Shown here: in pieces, positions 27,339-37,157 of the stretch
How positions within the stretch are numbered: position 1 is the first letter of the stretch
Layout: every line of letters begins with the position of its first letter
Assembly: GCF_025642785.1 (NCBI RefSeq)
Contig: NZ_JANZKU010000005.1
Coordinates: 1-64,000, forward strand
DNA: 64,000 bases
Origin: Pseudomonas sp. RIT-PI-AD
GTDB lineage: Bacteria > Pseudomonadota > Gammaproteobacteria > Pseudomonadales > Pseudomonadaceae
Direction: 5' to 3'
Notes under the pieces: generated by a model
Databases searched by the model: none
The model's input: only the letters and a program-made list of their open reading frames with translations
What the model was told of the DNA's origin: nothing
Made by a program: the position numbers and the translations under genes

Positions 27339-28133
27339 ATGCACATCGATCTGACTGGAAAACGCGCCCTGGTGAGTGGCTCGACCGCCGGCATCGGCCT
27401 GGCCATCGCCCGCGGCCTGGCCGGGGCAGGCGCCGAGGTGGTGATCAACGGCCGCACCCCCGCTCGCGTGGAGCAGGCCCTGGCGACGCTGCGCGGCGAA
27501 CACCCGGCCGCGCGCCTGCAGGGCGTGGCCGCCGACCTGGGCGATGCCGCCGGTGCCGCGCGGCTGTTCGCCGAGGTGGCGGAGGTGGACATCCTGGTCA
27601 ACAACCTGGGGATTTTCGAGCCCAAGGGCTTCTTCGAGATCGAGGACGCCGACTGGCAGCGCTTCTTCGAGGTCAACGTGATGAGCGCGGTGCGCCTGTC
27701 GCGCCACTACGCGCCGAAGATGGTCGCGCGCGGCTGGGGCCGGGTGCTGTTCCTGTCCAGCGAGTCGGCGCTGCAGATCCCCACCGAGATGGTTCACTAC
27801 GGCATGACCAAGACCGCGCTGCTGGCGGTGTCCCGCGGCCTGGCGGAAACCCTGGCGGGCAGCGGGGTGACGGTGAACGCGGTATTGCCGGGGCCGACCC
27901 GCTCGGAAGGCGTGGGCGAGTTCTTCGCGTCCATGGCCGCCGGCAGCCAGACGCCCATGGAGCAACTGGAGCGCGACTTCATCCGCGAGCACCGGTCCAG
28001 CTCGGTGATCCAGCGTCTGGCGAGCGTGGAAGAGGTGGCCAACATGGCGGTCTACCTGGCGTCGCCGCAGGCCTCGGCCACCACCGGCGCGGCGCTGCGG
28101 GTGGACGGCGGCGTGTTGCGGTCGATCGCCTGA
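27339..28133 (+). CDS. Short-chain dehydrogenase/reductase
   Basis: A 264-aa classical SDR. The cofactor loop is SGSTAGIGLAIA (residues 14-25), NNLG stabilises the central sheet (about 88-91), the catalytic Ser lies in LFLSSES and the YxxxK pair is YGMTK (about 155-159), with PGPTRS after it. The residue pattern after strand 2 (INGRTPAR) favours NADP(H). GGAGA precedes ATG 27339; the TTG four codons earlier is less likely. Related proteins are annotated as 3-oxoacyl-ACP reductase-like, but nothing here fixes a substrate. Tail to tail with the GAF kinase gene, 27 bp apart. Confidence 0.86.
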   Translation: MHIDLTGKRALVSGSTAGIGLAIARGLAGAGAEVVINGRTPARVEQALATLRGEHPAARLQGVAADLGDAAGAARLFAEVAEVDILVNNLGIFEPKGFFEIEDADWQRFFEVNVMSAVRLSRHYAPKMVARGWGRVLFLSSESALQIPTEMVHYGMTKTALLAVSRGLAETLAGSGVTVNAVLPGPTRSEGVGEFFASMAAGSQTPMEQLERDFIREHRSSSVIQRLASVEEVANMAVYLASPQASATTGAALRVDGGVLRSIA

Positions 28134-28160
28134 GCGAGTCGCCCGCGCCGGGCGGCCGCC

Positions 28161-29366
28161 TCAGGCCAGCGGCAGGGTGAAGGTGAAGGTGGTGCCTTCC
28201 TTCGCCGTGGAGCGCACGTCGAGGCTGGCACCGTGGGCGCGGGCGATCTCGCTGGCGATGTACAGCCCCAGCCCGAGGCCGGCGCGCGGCATCGGGCTGG
28301 AAGGCCGCGAATAGGGCTGGAACAGCCGCGCCAGGTGGTCCTCGGCGATCGGCGTGCCCTGGTTGCTCACCGACAGCACGAAGGCGCCGTCGCGCAGCAC
28401 CGCTTCGACGTCGACGATGCCGGTGGGCGTGCCGTGGGCGATGGCGTTGGCCACCAGGTTGGAAAGCAACTGGGCGATGCGCTCGCAGTCGCAGCGCAGC
28501 CCATTGATGCCCTGGATGCGCGAACGGATGATCCGCTTCGGATGGACCCGTTGCACCTCGTCGACCACGTGCAGCAGGGCCGCTTCCAGGTCGGCACAGT
28601 CGTGCAGGTCGAGGGGGATGCCGTTGCCGAGCCGGCCGCGGGCGAAGTCCAGCACGTCCTCCACCAGCTTCGAGGCGCGCCGGCCGCAGGTGAGGATGTG
28701 GTTGACCAATGTGCTCGAGTAGGCGTCCAGCGCGGCCTTGCGCAGCAGCATCTCGGCGCTGGCGGTGATGGCGAACAGCGGGTTGCGCAGGTCGTGGCCG
28801 AGCACCGCGATGAACTGCTCGCGCACCTCGGCCGTCTCGCGTTCTTCCAGCAGGGCGGTTTCCGTGCGCTGCTGGCTTTCCTCGGCATCGAGTTGCAGGG
28901 CCAGCAGGCGGGCGAAGGAGTGCATGACCGCTTCGATATTCAGCTCGGAGAGCTTGGCCGGCAGCGGGTCGAGGGCACAGATGGTGCCGAAGAAGCTGCC
29001 GTCGACGCGGAACACCGGCACCGAGATGTAGCTTTCGAAACGGTATCGACGCCGCGTGTGATGGTCGCGGTAGCACGGATCTTCGCTGGCCTTGTCGATC
29101 ACCACGGCGCGCTGGTTGGAGCGGATCTCGTGGCAGAGGGTACTGGTCACTTCCAGCTCGCCGCCCACCTCCAGGCCGAAACCGATCCGGTCGAGTACCG
29201 CGCAGGCGGTCCAGGAGTCCTCGGTGACCCGCGCGATGGCGGCGAAGCGCAGGCCGGTGCTCTCGACGATGATCTGCAGGATCGCCGAGACCGCGCCGAT
29301 CCGACCGATGCTGGCGATGTCGCTCTCGACCGAACGCGTCGCGCACTCCTGCTGCTTATAAGCCAC
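28161..29366 (-). CDS. GAF-domain sensor histidine kinase
   Basis: A 401-aa cytoplasmic kinase. The N-terminal GAF domain covers about residues 20-165 (FRVDGSFFGTICALDPLP near its end). HisKA follows with the phospho-His in FIAVLGHDLRNPLFAI (about residue 197), then a HATPase_c domain with N box LLSNLVANAIAHG, a weak G1 (VSNQGTPI) and GLGLGLYIASEIARAHG. There is no receiver and no neighbouring response regulator, so it is an orphan kinase. The start is GTG 29366, supported by AGAGG. Confidence 0.88.
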   Translation of the reverse strand: MAYKQQECATRSVESDIASIGRIGAVSAILQIIVESTGLRFAAIARVTEDSWTACAVLDRIGFGLEVGGELEVTSTLCHEIRSNQRAVVIDKASEDPCYRDHHTRRRYRFESYISVPVFRVDGSFFGTICALDPLPAKLSELNIEAVMHSFARLLALQLDAEESQQRTETALLEERETAEVREQFIAVLGHDLRNPLFAITASAEMLLRKAALDAYSSTLVNHILTCGRRASKLVEDVLDFARGRLGNGIPLDLHDCADLEAALLHVVDEVQRVHPKRIIRSRIQGINGLRCDCERIAQLLSNLVANAIAHGTPTGIVDVEAVLRDGAFVLSVSNQGTPIAEDHLARLFQPYSRPSSPMPRAGLGLGLYIASEIARAHGASLDVRSTAKEGTTFTFTLPLA

Positions 29367-29711
29367 GTGTTGCCTCTAGGGATGATCGGCGAGCCAGGAA
29401 CGAGCCGGCTGGCGGAAGCGGGAAACGGCCATCGGCGCTCCTGAGCGGCGATGTCTGCGCCGGAGTGTGCGACCAATGGCCGGGCAGGGCAACCACGACG
29501 CGCGTCCTGGCCGGGTGAAGGGGGGGCGGGCAACCCGTGCAGGCTCTCGCTCGCCGGCCGTTCGAGTCTGCCTGAGGACGTGGAGCGTTCGACTCCTCCG
29601 GGGCCCAAGGGCGGTTTTGGAAGTCCCGGCCCAACGGCCCTCGTCCCCCCATGACGAAACCTCTGGCGGAAGGCCCCGGCGCGTGGCCCTCGTCCATGGC
29701 GTTCGCGCGTC
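29367..29711. other. 345-bp gap, no gene seen
   Basis: This GC-rich stretch between two minus-strand genes has only short, low-quality frames and no strong hairpin. GTTCGACTC near 29588 resembles a tRNA T-loop, but flanking bases do not pair, so it is not a tRNA. The right part is the 3' side of the nitronate monooxygenase gene; the left part should hold the GAF kinase promoter. Confidence 0.4.
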
Positions 29712-30770
29712 TCAGGCGCGGCGCATGTCCGCGAGCAGGCTGCGCAGCAGTTCCGCCGCCGGCAGCTCGCGGGCCAGCGGCGCGCCCTGGCCGGCCCAGT
29801 GCACGTCGAAGTCGTGGTTGCCGGCTGCCACCGCGGCGCGCTGCAAGGCCTTGCCGGCGTCGTAGGCGATGGGATAGTCCGGCAGCGCCGGCGCCTGGGC
29901 GACGTCCACCGCGCGGTGGAACGCGTTGGCCAGGCCGCGCGCCGGGCGCCCGGAGATCGTCGAGGTGATCGCGGTATGCCGCGCCCGCTCGCTACGCAAG
30001 GCGGCGCGGTAGGTGGCGTCGGCCGCGGATTCCGGACAGAGGATGAACGCGGTGCCCAGTTGCGCGGCGCAGGCGCCCAGGGCCAGCACCGCGTCGATGC
30101 CCTGGCCGTCCATGATGCCGCCGGCGGCGATCACCGGCAGCCTGCCGCGGGCGGCCAGCAGCCGGACCAGGGCGAGGGTGCCGAGGCCGGGGTCTTTCTG
30201 CTCGGGTTCGAACACCCCGCGATGCCCGCCGGCCTCGATGCCCTGGGCGATCACCAGGTCGACCCCGGCGTTTTCCACCTGCTCCGCCTCGTCCAGGCCG
30301 GTCGCGCTGGCCATCACGCGGATGCCTGCGGCTTGCAGGGCACGGATACGCTCCACGGGCGGCAGGCCGAAGTGCAGGCTGACCACCGGCGGGCGCTCGG
30401 CGAGCAGCATCTCCAGCATCGCCTCGTCGTCGACGAAGCTGCGATAGGGGCTGTGCAGGCCGGTCGGCGGCGGGGCGCCGAACGCGGCGAAGAAGGGCGC
30501 GAGATGGCGCAGCCAGGCGTCCTCGCGTCGGGCGTCCGCCACCGCCGGGCGATGGCAGAACAGGTTGACGTTGAAGGGCTTGGGGGTGAGCGCGCGGGTC
30601 TCGGCGATCGCGGCACGCGCCTGCTCCACCGAGCTGGCGCCGAGCCCGAGGGAGCCGAGCCCGCCGGCTTCGGACACGGCGGCGGCCAGGCGGGGCGTGG
30701 AAACCCCGGCCATGGGCGCCTGGATGATCGGGTGGCGGATACCGAGGAGGGACAGCGCGGCGGAGGACAT
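29712..30770 (-). CDS. Nitronate monooxygenase / 2-nitropropane dioxygenase family flavoprotein
   Basis: A 352-aa FMN-dependent TIM-barrel enzyme. The family start [30 protein letters not shown] is intact, the catalytic His is in GIEAGGHRG (about 178-186), and the FMN phosphate site is [30 protein letters not shown]. It would oxidise alkyl nitronates such as propionate 3-nitronate; some relatives are flavin-dependent quinone or enoyl reductases. The divergent LysR gene starts about 90 bp away and probably regulates it. Confidence 0.88.
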   Translation of the reverse strand: MSSAALSLLGIRHPIIQAPMAGVSTPRLAAAVSEAGGLGSLGLGASSVEQARAAIAETRALTPKPFNVNLFCHRPAVADARREDAWLRHLAPFFAAFGAPPPTGLHSPYRSFVDDEAMLEMLLAERPPVVSLHFGLPPVERIRALQAAGIRVMASATGLDEAEQVENAGVDLVIAQGIEAGGHRGVFEPEQKDPGLGTLALVRLLAARGRLPVIAAGGIMDGQGIDAVLALGACAAQLGTAFILCPESAADATYRAALRSERARHTAITSTISGRPARGLANAFHRAVDVAQAPALPDYPIAYDAGKALQRAAVAAGNHDFDVHWAGQGAPLARELPAAELLRSLLADMRRA

Positions 30771-30859
30771 GGCAATAACCTGCTGGGTTGAAATCGCTTG
30801 CTCGATTTATCTCACAGGAAGAACATTGTTTGAAAGTCGTTCTTCGAAAGAGATGGATT

Positions 30860-31768
30860 ATGGATCTGTCCAGCCTGGAAATCTTCCGCGCGGTAGCCGC
30901 CGAGCGCAGCGTCACCCGCGCGGCGGTGCGTTTGCAGCGGGTGCAGTCGAACGTCACCACGCGGATTCGTCAGTTGGAAGAGGAACTGGGCGTGGCGCTG
31001 TTCCTCCGCGACGGCAAGCGCATGACCCTGACCGAGCGCGGCCATGCCTACCTGGCTTATGCGGAACGCCTGCTGGCCCTGGCTGAAGAGGCGAGGCAGG
31101 CGATGAAGCCCGGGCAACCGGGCGGGAAGCTGCGTCTCGGCAGCATGGAGAGCACCGCGGCGAGCCGCTTGCCGGCGCTGCTGGCGCGCTACCACGGGAA
31201 CTGGCCGGAGGTGACGCTGGAGGTTCGCACCGGGCCGACCCTGTCGCTGATGGACGCGGTGTCCGCCCGCCGCCTGGACTGCGCGCTGGTCGCTCGGGGG
31301 CGCCGCTTCGCCGCCGGCGACTGGGTCGACGACCCCCTGGACGCGGGTCTCGAGAGCCGCGTGGCGTTCGAAGAGGAATTGCTGCTGATCCTGCCGGAGA
31401 GCCACCCGCCGGTCAGCCACCCTGGGGAGGTGAGCCTGCGGACCCTCGCCGGTTTCGCCAGCGGCTGTGCCTACCGGAGCCTGGCGCAGAGCTGGCTGGA
31501 GTCCGCGCGGCCCGGGGGCGCCGCGCCCCTCGGGGTGCAGGAGGTGGGCTCCTATCACGCCATCCTGGCGTGCGTGGCGGCGGGCGCCTGTGCCGCGGTG
31601 ATGCCGCGTTCCGTGCTGGACCTGCAACGGGAGCCGCCGCGACTGCGCGCCCTGGCGCTGACCCGGGTGGAAACCCTGCTGGTCTGGCGCGGCGACTACG
31701 CCAGTGCGGCGTTCGACGCCTTTCGCAACCTGCTGACCGAAGGGCGGGACCCGGTGACGCTCGCTTGA
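30860..31768 (+). CDS. LysR-family transcriptional regulator (divergent from nitronate monooxygenase)
   Basis: A 302-aa LysR regulator with the helix-turn-helix at residues 1-60 ([41 protein letters not shown]). Its [11 protein letters not shown] recognition helix is typical of the PtrR/CynR-like subgroup. ATG 30860 follows GAAAGAGA; in-frame TTG 30788 would add 24 non-family residues. The divergent layout with the nitronate monooxygenase gene is the standard LysR autoregulation/target arrangement. Its stop lies 15 bp from that of the convergent membrane protein gene. Confidence 0.87.
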   Translation: MDLSSLEIFRAVAAERSVTRAAVRLQRVQSNVTTRIRQLEEELGVALFLRDGKRMTLTERGHAYLAYAERLLALAEEARQAMKPGQPGGKLRLGSMESTAASRLPALLARYHGNWPEVTLEVRTGPTLSLMDAVSARRLDCALVARGRRFAAGDWVDDPLDAGLESRVAFEEELLLILPESHPPVSHPGEVSLRTLAGFASGCAYRSLAQSWLESARPGGAAPLGVQEVGSYHAILACVAAGACAAVMPRSVLDLQREPPRLRALALTRVETLLVWRGDYASAAFDAFRNLLTEGRDPVTLA

Positions 31769-31783
31769 GGCCGGCCGCGCGGC

Positions 31784-32359
31784 TCAGCGCGCGGGGGTGG
31801 AGGCCGCCGCGCGGCGGCGATCGCGCCAATCGCGGTGCAGTTCTTCCAGGTAGGGCAGCACCGCCAGCAGCAGGGTGGCGCCCAGCACGCAGGCGAGATA
31901 GCCGGCGGGCAGCGGTTGCTGTTTCCAGCGCAAGGCGTACTCGGCCGGAGCCTCCCCGAGCCCGAACAGCGAAAGGAACGCCTGCCAGTGCAACAGCGCG
32001 AGGACGCTCAGCCCCATCAGCGGGATCATTTCCAGGAAGCTGTGCACGTGCTGTTCGCTGGGTTTCACATCGCGCAGGCTGACCGCATAGCTCACGTCCC
32101 ACAGTGCGGTGAGTTCGTGCAGCACGAAGGCGGCGAGCATCAACAGGAAGATCAGCGCATTGACTTGCAGGAACATCGCCGCCAGCAGGGGAACGCCGAT
32201 TTCCAGCAGCATCAGCAAATGGATCAGCGATTCCTTGATCCCGGTGGTGGTGCTGATCGAGGTGCGCCGGTGGCACAGCCAGTCGGCGAAGCCGGCCAGC
32301 AGCCAGACCGGCAGGAGGAAATACATCAGGTAGGCGGTGGCGAGATTTTCGTCGGGCAT
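31784..32359 (-). CDS. Conserved multi-pass membrane protein, unknown function
   Basis: A 191-aa inner-membrane protein with about five hydrophobic segments. Charged and His residues recur at membrane edges: DWLCHRR (about 26-32), ESLIHLLMLLE (43-53), LHELTALWDVSYA (about 80-92) and SEQHVHSFLEMIPL (about 101-114). The HELxxLWD and EQHxHSFxE elements look like a conserved active or metal site, but I cannot name the family. It is divergent from gcd across about 220 bp. Confidence 0.65.
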   Translation of the reverse strand: MPDENLATAYLMYFLLPVWLLAGFADWLCHRRTSISTTTGIKESLIHLLMLLEIGVPLLAAMFLQVNALIFLLMLAAFVLHELTALWDVSYAVSLRDVKPSEQHVHSFLEMIPLMGLSVLALLHWQAFLSLFGLGEAPAEYALRWKQQPLPAGYLACVLGATLLLAVLPYLEELHRDWRDRRRAAASTPAR

Positions 32360-32510
32360 GGCGGGACTTCGTTTTCCAGCGGGGGTGGACCGGCGTGACC
32401 GGTGCGGGTGATCGGTTTCCCATCCGAGACGTTTCCCGCTTCGGAGTTCCCTTTTGCCGAGCCTTCTGCGGGGAGCGGCGGGCCGTGCAACGGGAGCCGC
32501 CCAGGAGCCC

Positions 32511-32523
32511 TGAAATATTCAGA
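32511..32523. promoter_or_regulatory. Small palindrome in the gcd promoter region
   Basis: CTGAA-ATA-TTCAG lies in an AT-rich island about 60-70 bp before gcd. It is a possible operator; the arms are short, so chance is possible. Confidence 0.3.
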
Positions 32524-32580
32524 ACAAATTTTATTTCCGGTCACTCCAACAGGGGTGCAGTGGCCTGGGAAATGTCTTAC

Positions 32581-34971
32581 ATGCCTATTTACTCCCGCTC
32601 CAGACCGGTGTTCTCCGGTTGGTTGTTCCTCCTCCTCGGTGCGTTGTTGATCCTGGGCGGCATCTGGCTGCTGATCCTCGGCGGCAGCCTCTATTACCTG
32701 TGCGCTGGGGTGAGCCTGGCACTCACCGGCGGCCTGCTGATACGCGGCCAGCGCCAGGCGCTATGGCTGTACGGGGCGTTCTGGCTCGCCACCCTCGGCT
32801 GGTCGCTGTGGGAAGTGGGCACGGACGTCTGGCAGCTCGAGCCGCGCCTGATGCTGCCGACCCTGATGGGCCTCTACCTGCTGTTGCCGAGCTTGCGGCG
32901 CAAGCTCGACGGCGCTGGCCGGCCGTCCCCCTGGGGCGCCCTGGCGGTGCCCTTGGTGGCGGTGCTGCTGGTGCTGGCCCTGCTGTTCGCCCATCCGCGC
33001 TCACAGCCGGCGGCGGACCTGGCCCAGGTCGCGGCGCCGGTCGCCGATGGCGTGGCCCAGGCAGACTGGCAGTACTACGGGCGTACCCCGCGCGGCGAGC
33101 GTTGGTCGCCGCTGGACCAGATCACCCCCGACAACGTCGCCCGCCTGGAGAACGTCTGGACCTACCAGACCGGCGACCTGGCGAAGTCCGGCGAAAACCA
33201 GCACGGCTACGAATTCAACTTCGAGGTCACGCCGATCAAGGTCGGCGACAGCCTCTACATCTGTACGCCCCACAGCCAGGTCATCGCCCTGGACGCGGAC
33301 ACCGGCCAGGAGCGCTGGCGGTTCGACCCGAAGCCGGAGACCTCTAACAACGCCTACCTGGCTTGCCGGGGCGTGTCCTACTACGAAGCGCCGGCCGGGA
33401 CGCCCTGCCGGCAACGAATCATCGCCCCGGTGGCGGATGCGCGGCTGATGGCCTTGGACGCCCACACCGGGCAACTCTGCGAGGGCTTCGGCGACAAGGG
33501 CTTCGTCTCGCTGCGCAAGCACCTGGGCGAGGTGCCCAAGGGGTTCCACTTCGTCACCTCGCCGCCGCTGGTGGCGCAGGACCGGGTGATCCTCGGCGGC
33601 TGGATCTACGACGGGCAGAAGACCCACGAACCCTCCGGCGCCGTCCGCGCCTTCGATCCGGTCAGCGGCGAGATCGCCTGGGCCTGGGACATCGGTCGCG
33701 CGGATTCGCCGGTGGTCCACCCGGCCGCCGACGAGACCTTCACCGCCGGCACGCCGAACGCCTGGGGCGTCTATACCGCGGACGTCGAGCGGGGCCTGGT
33801 CTACCTGCCCACCGGCAACGCGGTCCCCGACTACTACGGGGCCAAGCGGCGCCCGTTCGACGAGCGCTACTCCAGCTCGGTGGTGGCCCTGGACATCCGC
33901 ACCGGCGCGCCGCGCTGGACGTTCCAGACCCTGCACCACGACCTCTGGGACATGGACGTACCCATAGGCCCGACCCTGGTGGACCTGCCCGGCGAGCAGG
34001 GTGCCAGCGTTCCGGCGCTGCTGCAGACGACCAAGCGCGGCGAGCTCTTCCTGCTCAACCGCGAGACCGGCCAGCCCCTGGCGGAAGTGGCCGAGCGCCC
34101 CGCGCCCCAGGGTGGCCTGCCGGGCGAGCCGGTCGCGGCGACCCAGCCTTATTCGGTAGGCATGCCGTCCTTCGCGCCGCCGCCGATACGCGAAAGCGAC
34201 GCCTGGGGCGTCACCCCGTTCGACCAGATGCTGTGCCGCATCGAGTTCCGGCGGATGAACTATCAGGGCGCCTACACGCCGTTCGTGCTGGAGCGGAAGA
34301 CCCTGGTCTACCCGGCCTTCGACGGGGTGATCGACTGGCATGGCGCGTCCCTCGACCCGCTGCACCGGCGGTTGTACGCCAACCTCAGCTATATCCCCTT
34401 CACCGCCCGGGTGTATGCGCGTCAGGACGCGGAGGCGGAGGGCCTGGTGGAGCCCTGGAATGGCCGCGGCACGCCGCCACGGCCCAAGGATTTCTCCATC
34501 AACCCGCAGTACGGCACGCCCTACGTGGTCAAGGTCGAGCCCTGGCTCGGGCTGTTCCAGGCGCCCTGCAAGGCGCCGCCCTGGGGGCAGTTGGCCGCGG
34601 TGGACCTGGATAACCGGCAACTGGCGTGGCGGCACGACGTGGGCACCACCCGCGATACCGGGCCGTTCGGGCTGCACCTGAACCTGCCGTTCCCCACCGG
34701 GATCTTCAACATCGGCGGCAACATCAATACCCGCTCCGGGCTGATCTTCATGGGCGCCACCGCGGACGACTATCTGCGCGCCTTCGAAGCCAGCAGCGGA
34801 CGCGAGCTGTGGAAGACCCGCTTGCCCGCCGGCGGCCAGGCGACCCCCATGACCTACCTGGGCCGGGACGGCCGCCAGTACGTGGTGATCGCCGCCGGTG
34901 GCCATGGCGGCTTGCAGACCCGCTCGGGGGATTACCTGAAGGCCTATGCGTTGCCGGCCAAGGCGCGCTAG
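32581..34971 (+). CDS. gcd: Membrane-bound PQQ-dependent glucose dehydrogenase
   Basis: A 796-aa quinoprotein that oxidises glucose to gluconolactone at the periplasmic face and passes electrons to ubiquinone. The first about 140 residues hold five membrane helices, as in E. coli Gcd. The rest is an eight-bladed PQQ propeller with tryptophan-docking repeats (DADTGQERWRFDPKP, DIRTGAPRWTFQTLHHDLWDMDVP). The Asp of DLWDMD is the predicted catalytic residue. NIGGNINTRSGLIFMGATADDYLRAFEASSGRELWK near the end is strongly conserved. Start 32581 has GGGA at about 10 nt; ATG 32572 is an alternative. No pqq biosynthesis genes are in the window. Confidence 0.94.
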   Translation: MPIYSRSRPVFSGWLFLLLGALLILGGIWLLILGGSLYYLCAGVSLALTGGLLIRGQRQALWLYGAFWLATLGWSLWEVGTDVWQLEPRLMLPTLMGLYLLLPSLRRKLDGAGRPSPWGALAVPLVAVLLVLALLFAHPRSQPAADLAQVAAPVADGVAQADWQYYGRTPRGERWSPLDQITPDNVARLENVWTYQTGDLAKSGENQHGYEFNFEVTPIKVGDSLYICTPHSQVIALDADTGQERWRFDPKPETSNNAYLACRGVSYYEAPAGTPCRQRIIAPVADARLMALDAHTGQLCEGFGDKGFVSLRKHLGEVPKGFHFVTSPPLVAQDRVILGGWIYDGQKTHEPSGAVRAFDPVSGEIAWAWDIGRADSPVVHPAADETFTAGTPNAWGVYTADVERGLVYLPTGNAVPDYYGAKRRPFDERYSSSVVALDIRTGAPRWTFQTLHHDLWDMDVPIGPTLVDLPGEQGASVPALLQTTKRGELFLLNRETGQPLAEVAERPAPQGGLPGEPVAATQPYSVGMPSFAPPPIRESDAWGVTPFDQMLCRIEFRRMNYQGAYTPFVLERKTLVYPAFDGVIDWHGASLDPLHRRLYANLSYIPFTARVYARQDAEAEGLVEPWNGRGTPPRPKDFSINPQYGTPYVVKVEPWLGLFQAPCKAPPWGQLAAVDLDNRQLAWRHDVGTTRDTGPFGLHLNLPFPTGIFNIGGNINTRSGLIFMGATADDYLRAFEASSGRELWKTRLPAGGQATPMTYLGRDGRQYVVIAAGGHGGLQTRSGDYLKAYALPAKAR

Positions 34972-35278
34972 GTCCCGTCGACCACGGCGATTCAGGGCGA
35001 GGGGCGGCTTGCAATCCCGCCGAGGATGCCGACGCGCGTTTTCCCGGTTTCGCCCGGCTGGGTCCTGCTCTCCAACGACGATGTTCGGTCGGCCTGGTGG
35101 GCTCGCGCCCCGCCAGGCGAGGACCGCCCGGCGAAACGGTTATTACCCATTCTTTTTGGGTCTAAGGGCTCTAGCGCGGGGGCTGCTACCATGCCAGCCG
35201 TGATTCAAACCCCTAATGTCCCCCGTCTACGGCAGCCGTTTCCAGGCTGCCGTAGCGCGTTTAAGCGGAGAAAAAAGG
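34972..35278. other. 307-bp gap upstream of tcyP
   Basis: No coding frame is evident. ACCCA (35145-35149) and TGGGT (35157-35161) are short inverted arms in a T-rich patch that may be part of the tcyP promoter. The strong stem-loop at 35227-35255 is listed separately. No terminator for gcd is obvious. Confidence 0.4.
35227..35255 (+). promoter_or_regulatory. Strong 5' UTR stem-loop before tcyP
   Basis: CTACGGCAGCC (35227-35237) and GGCTGCCGTAG (35245-35255) are perfect 11-bp arms around a 7-nt loop, ending 23 nt before the tcyP ATG and just upstream of its GGAG ribosome-binding site. No T-run follows, so it is not a simple terminator. It may stabilise the mRNA, or act as a protein-binding or attenuation element. 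Confidence 0.55.
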
Positions 35279-36670
35279 ATGAGCCTACCGCTCTTGCTCA
35301 ATGTCCTGGCCTTCCTGGTGCTGTTGCTGGTGCTCGCCAGGAGCGCACGGGCCCACTGGAGCCTGTCGAAGAAGGTGCTGCTCGGCCTGCTCCTCGGCGT
35401 GGCCTTCGGACTGGCGCTGCACCTGATCTACGGCGCCGATGCGCCGGTCCTGAAAACCACGCTGACCTGGATCGACATCGTCGGCAGCGGTTACGTGCAA
35501 CTGCTGCAGATGATCGTGATGCCCCTGGTCTTCGCCTCGATCCTCAGCGCGGTCGCACGCCTGCACAACGCCTCCTCGGTGGGCAAGATCAGTGTGCTGA
35601 CCATCGGCGTGCTGCTGTTCACCACCGCCATCGCGGCGCTGGTGGGCGTGTTCGTCACCAGCCTGTTCGGCCTGACCGCCGACGGCTTGGTGCAGGGTGC
35701 CCAGGAAACCGCCCGGCTCACCGCGATCCAGAACAACTACGTGGGCAAGGTGGCCGACCTCGGCGTGCCGCAGCTGCTGCTCTCGTTGCTGCCCCACAAC
35801 CCCTTCGCCGACCTCACGGGCGCCAGCCCCACCTCCATCATCGGCGTGGTGATCTTCGCCGCGTTCCTCGGCGTGTCGGCCCTGCAACTGCTCAAGGACG
35901 ACGAGGCGAAAGGTCGTCGCGTGCTGGCTGCCATCGACACCCTGCAAGCCTGGGTGATGAAGCTGGTGCGGCTGATCATGCGGCTCACGCCCTACGGCGT
36001 GATGGCCCTGATGACCAAGGTGGTCGCCGGCTCCAACCTGGAGGACATCCTCAAGCTCGGGAGTTTCGTGGTCGCCTCCTACCTCGGCCTGGCGATCATG
36101 TTCGGCGTGCACGCGCTGCTGCTGGCGATCAACGGCATCAACCCGCTGCGCTTCTTCCAGAAGGTCTGGCCGGTGCTGACCTTCGCCTTCACCAGCCGCT
36201 CCAGCGCCGCCAGCATTCCGCTGAACGTCGAGGCGCAGACCCGGCGCCTGGGCGTGCCGGAGTCCATCGCCAGCTTCTCCGCTTCCTTCGGCGCGACCAT
36301 CGGGCAGAACGGGTGCGCCGGTCTCTACCCGGCGATGCTGGCGATGATGGTGGCGCCCACCCTGGGCATCGACCCGCTGAACCCGATGTGGATCGCCACC
36401 CTGGTCGGCGTGGTGACGCTCAGTTCCGCGGGCGTCGCCGGCGTGGGCGGCGGGGCGACGTTCGCGGCGCTGATCGTGCTGCCGGCCATGGGTTTGCCGG
36501 TAACCCTGGTGGCCTTGCTGATCTCCATCGAACCGCTGATCGACATGGGCCGCACCGCGCTGAACGTCAACGGCTCCTTGACCGCCGGTTCGCTCACCAG
36601 CCGCTGGTTCGGGGTGACCGACACGGCGCTGCTGAACCGCGAGGAACACGCCGAGCTGGTGCACGCCTAG
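35279..36670 (+). CDS. tcyP: L-cystine:cation symporter
   Basis: A 463-aa dicarboxylate/amino-acid:cation symporter (DAACS family) very close to E. coli TcyP/YdjN, the cystine importer: shared blocks include [54 protein letters not shown] and [20 protein letters not shown]. About eight membrane helices and two re-entrant hairpins are expected, with the Ser-rich hairpin binding substrate. ATG 35279 has GGAG 9 nt upstream; the upstream in-frame ATG 35216 overlaps the 5' stem-loop and is unlikely. Sulfur-starvation control (CysB) is expected from the family. Confidence 0.93.
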   Translation: MSLPLLLNVLAFLVLLLVLARSARAHWSLSKKVLLGLLLGVAFGLALHLIYGADAPVLKTTLTWIDIVGSGYVQLLQMIVMPLVFASILSAVARLHNASSVGKISVLTIGVLLFTTAIAALVGVFVTSLFGLTADGLVQGAQETARLTAIQNNYVGKVADLGVPQLLLSLLPHNPFADLTGASPTSIIGVVIFAAFLGVSALQLLKDDEAKGRRVLAAIDTLQAWVMKLVRLIMRLTPYGVMALMTKVVAGSNLEDILKLGSFVVASYLGLAIMFGVHALLLAINGINPLRFFQKVWPVLTFAFTSRSSAASIPLNVEAQTRRLGVPESIASFSASFGATIGQNGCAGLYPAMLAMMVAPTLGIDPLNPMWIATLVGVVTLSSAGVAGVGGGATFAALIVLPAMGLPVTLVALLISIEPLIDMGRTALNVNGSLTAGSLTSRWFGVTDTALLNREEHAELVHA

Positions 36671-36689
36671 GTCGGAGCGGTTGCAGAGG

Positions 36690-36717
36690 AAGGCCGGCCT
36701 TTGCCGGCCTTTTCTTT
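36690..36717 (+). terminator. Rho-independent terminator of tcyP
   Basis: AAGGCCGGC (36690-36698), loop CTTT, GCCGGCCTT (36703-36711), then TTCTTT. It is a textbook hairpin with a T-tract, 20 bp after the tcyP stop. Confidence 0.9.
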
Positions 36718-36874
36718 ACGGGCGAGGCGGGTGCCGCGGCTGGGCTGCGTTCGATTCTCCACGCAGCCAGAACCCGCGTCCTCGGGGGAAGGCTACCCTG
36801 TGCGGTTGCGCTACCCTGCCAGACCCCCTTCATTTCGCCGCAGGCCGCTTCGGCGCGCCCCCCGGGAGCGTTCG

Positions 36875-37121
36875 ATGGATGTCCGCAAGGCCGACCGACG
36901 TGGTGTCGCCGAGCACGGCTGGTAGCAGTCGCGCCCCAGCTTCTCCTTCGCCGACTGTTTCGATCCGCAGCAGGTGGGTTTTCCGACCTGCTGGTGATCA
37001 ACGGCGACCGCGTCGCGCCGGGTATGGGCTTCGGCGAGCACGGCCATCGCGACATGGAAACATGTGCTACGTACCGGACGGTGCCGCGCGCGCCCACGAA
37101 TGGCCACAACGCTCCGCCTGA
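36875..37121 (+). pseudogene. Decayed pirin-family gene (5' fragment)
   Basis: Translating from ATG 36875 gives MDVRKADRRGVAEHGW, then an in-frame TAG (36923) where pirins have Leu, then SFSFADCFDPQQVGF. A one-base loss near 36977 shifts to FSDLLVINGDRVAPGMGFGEHGHRDME. A second shift near 37058 gives MCYVPDGAARAHEWP. Together these match the pirin N-terminal cupin, including the metal-binding GEHGHRDME. The expected remaining 150 or more residues are absent. With one nonsense and two frameshift lesions plus truncation, the gene is dead. It lies between tcyP and nirK. Confidence 0.82.
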
Positions 37122-37157
37122 TCGCCTGCGCCATTCTGGTGCGGGCACGCCCGGGTT

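Noticed and set aside
29575-29605. GTTCGACTC in GC-rich context, like a tRNA T-loop
   Set aside because: The bases on either side do not form a T-stem, and there is no acceptor or anticodon arm.
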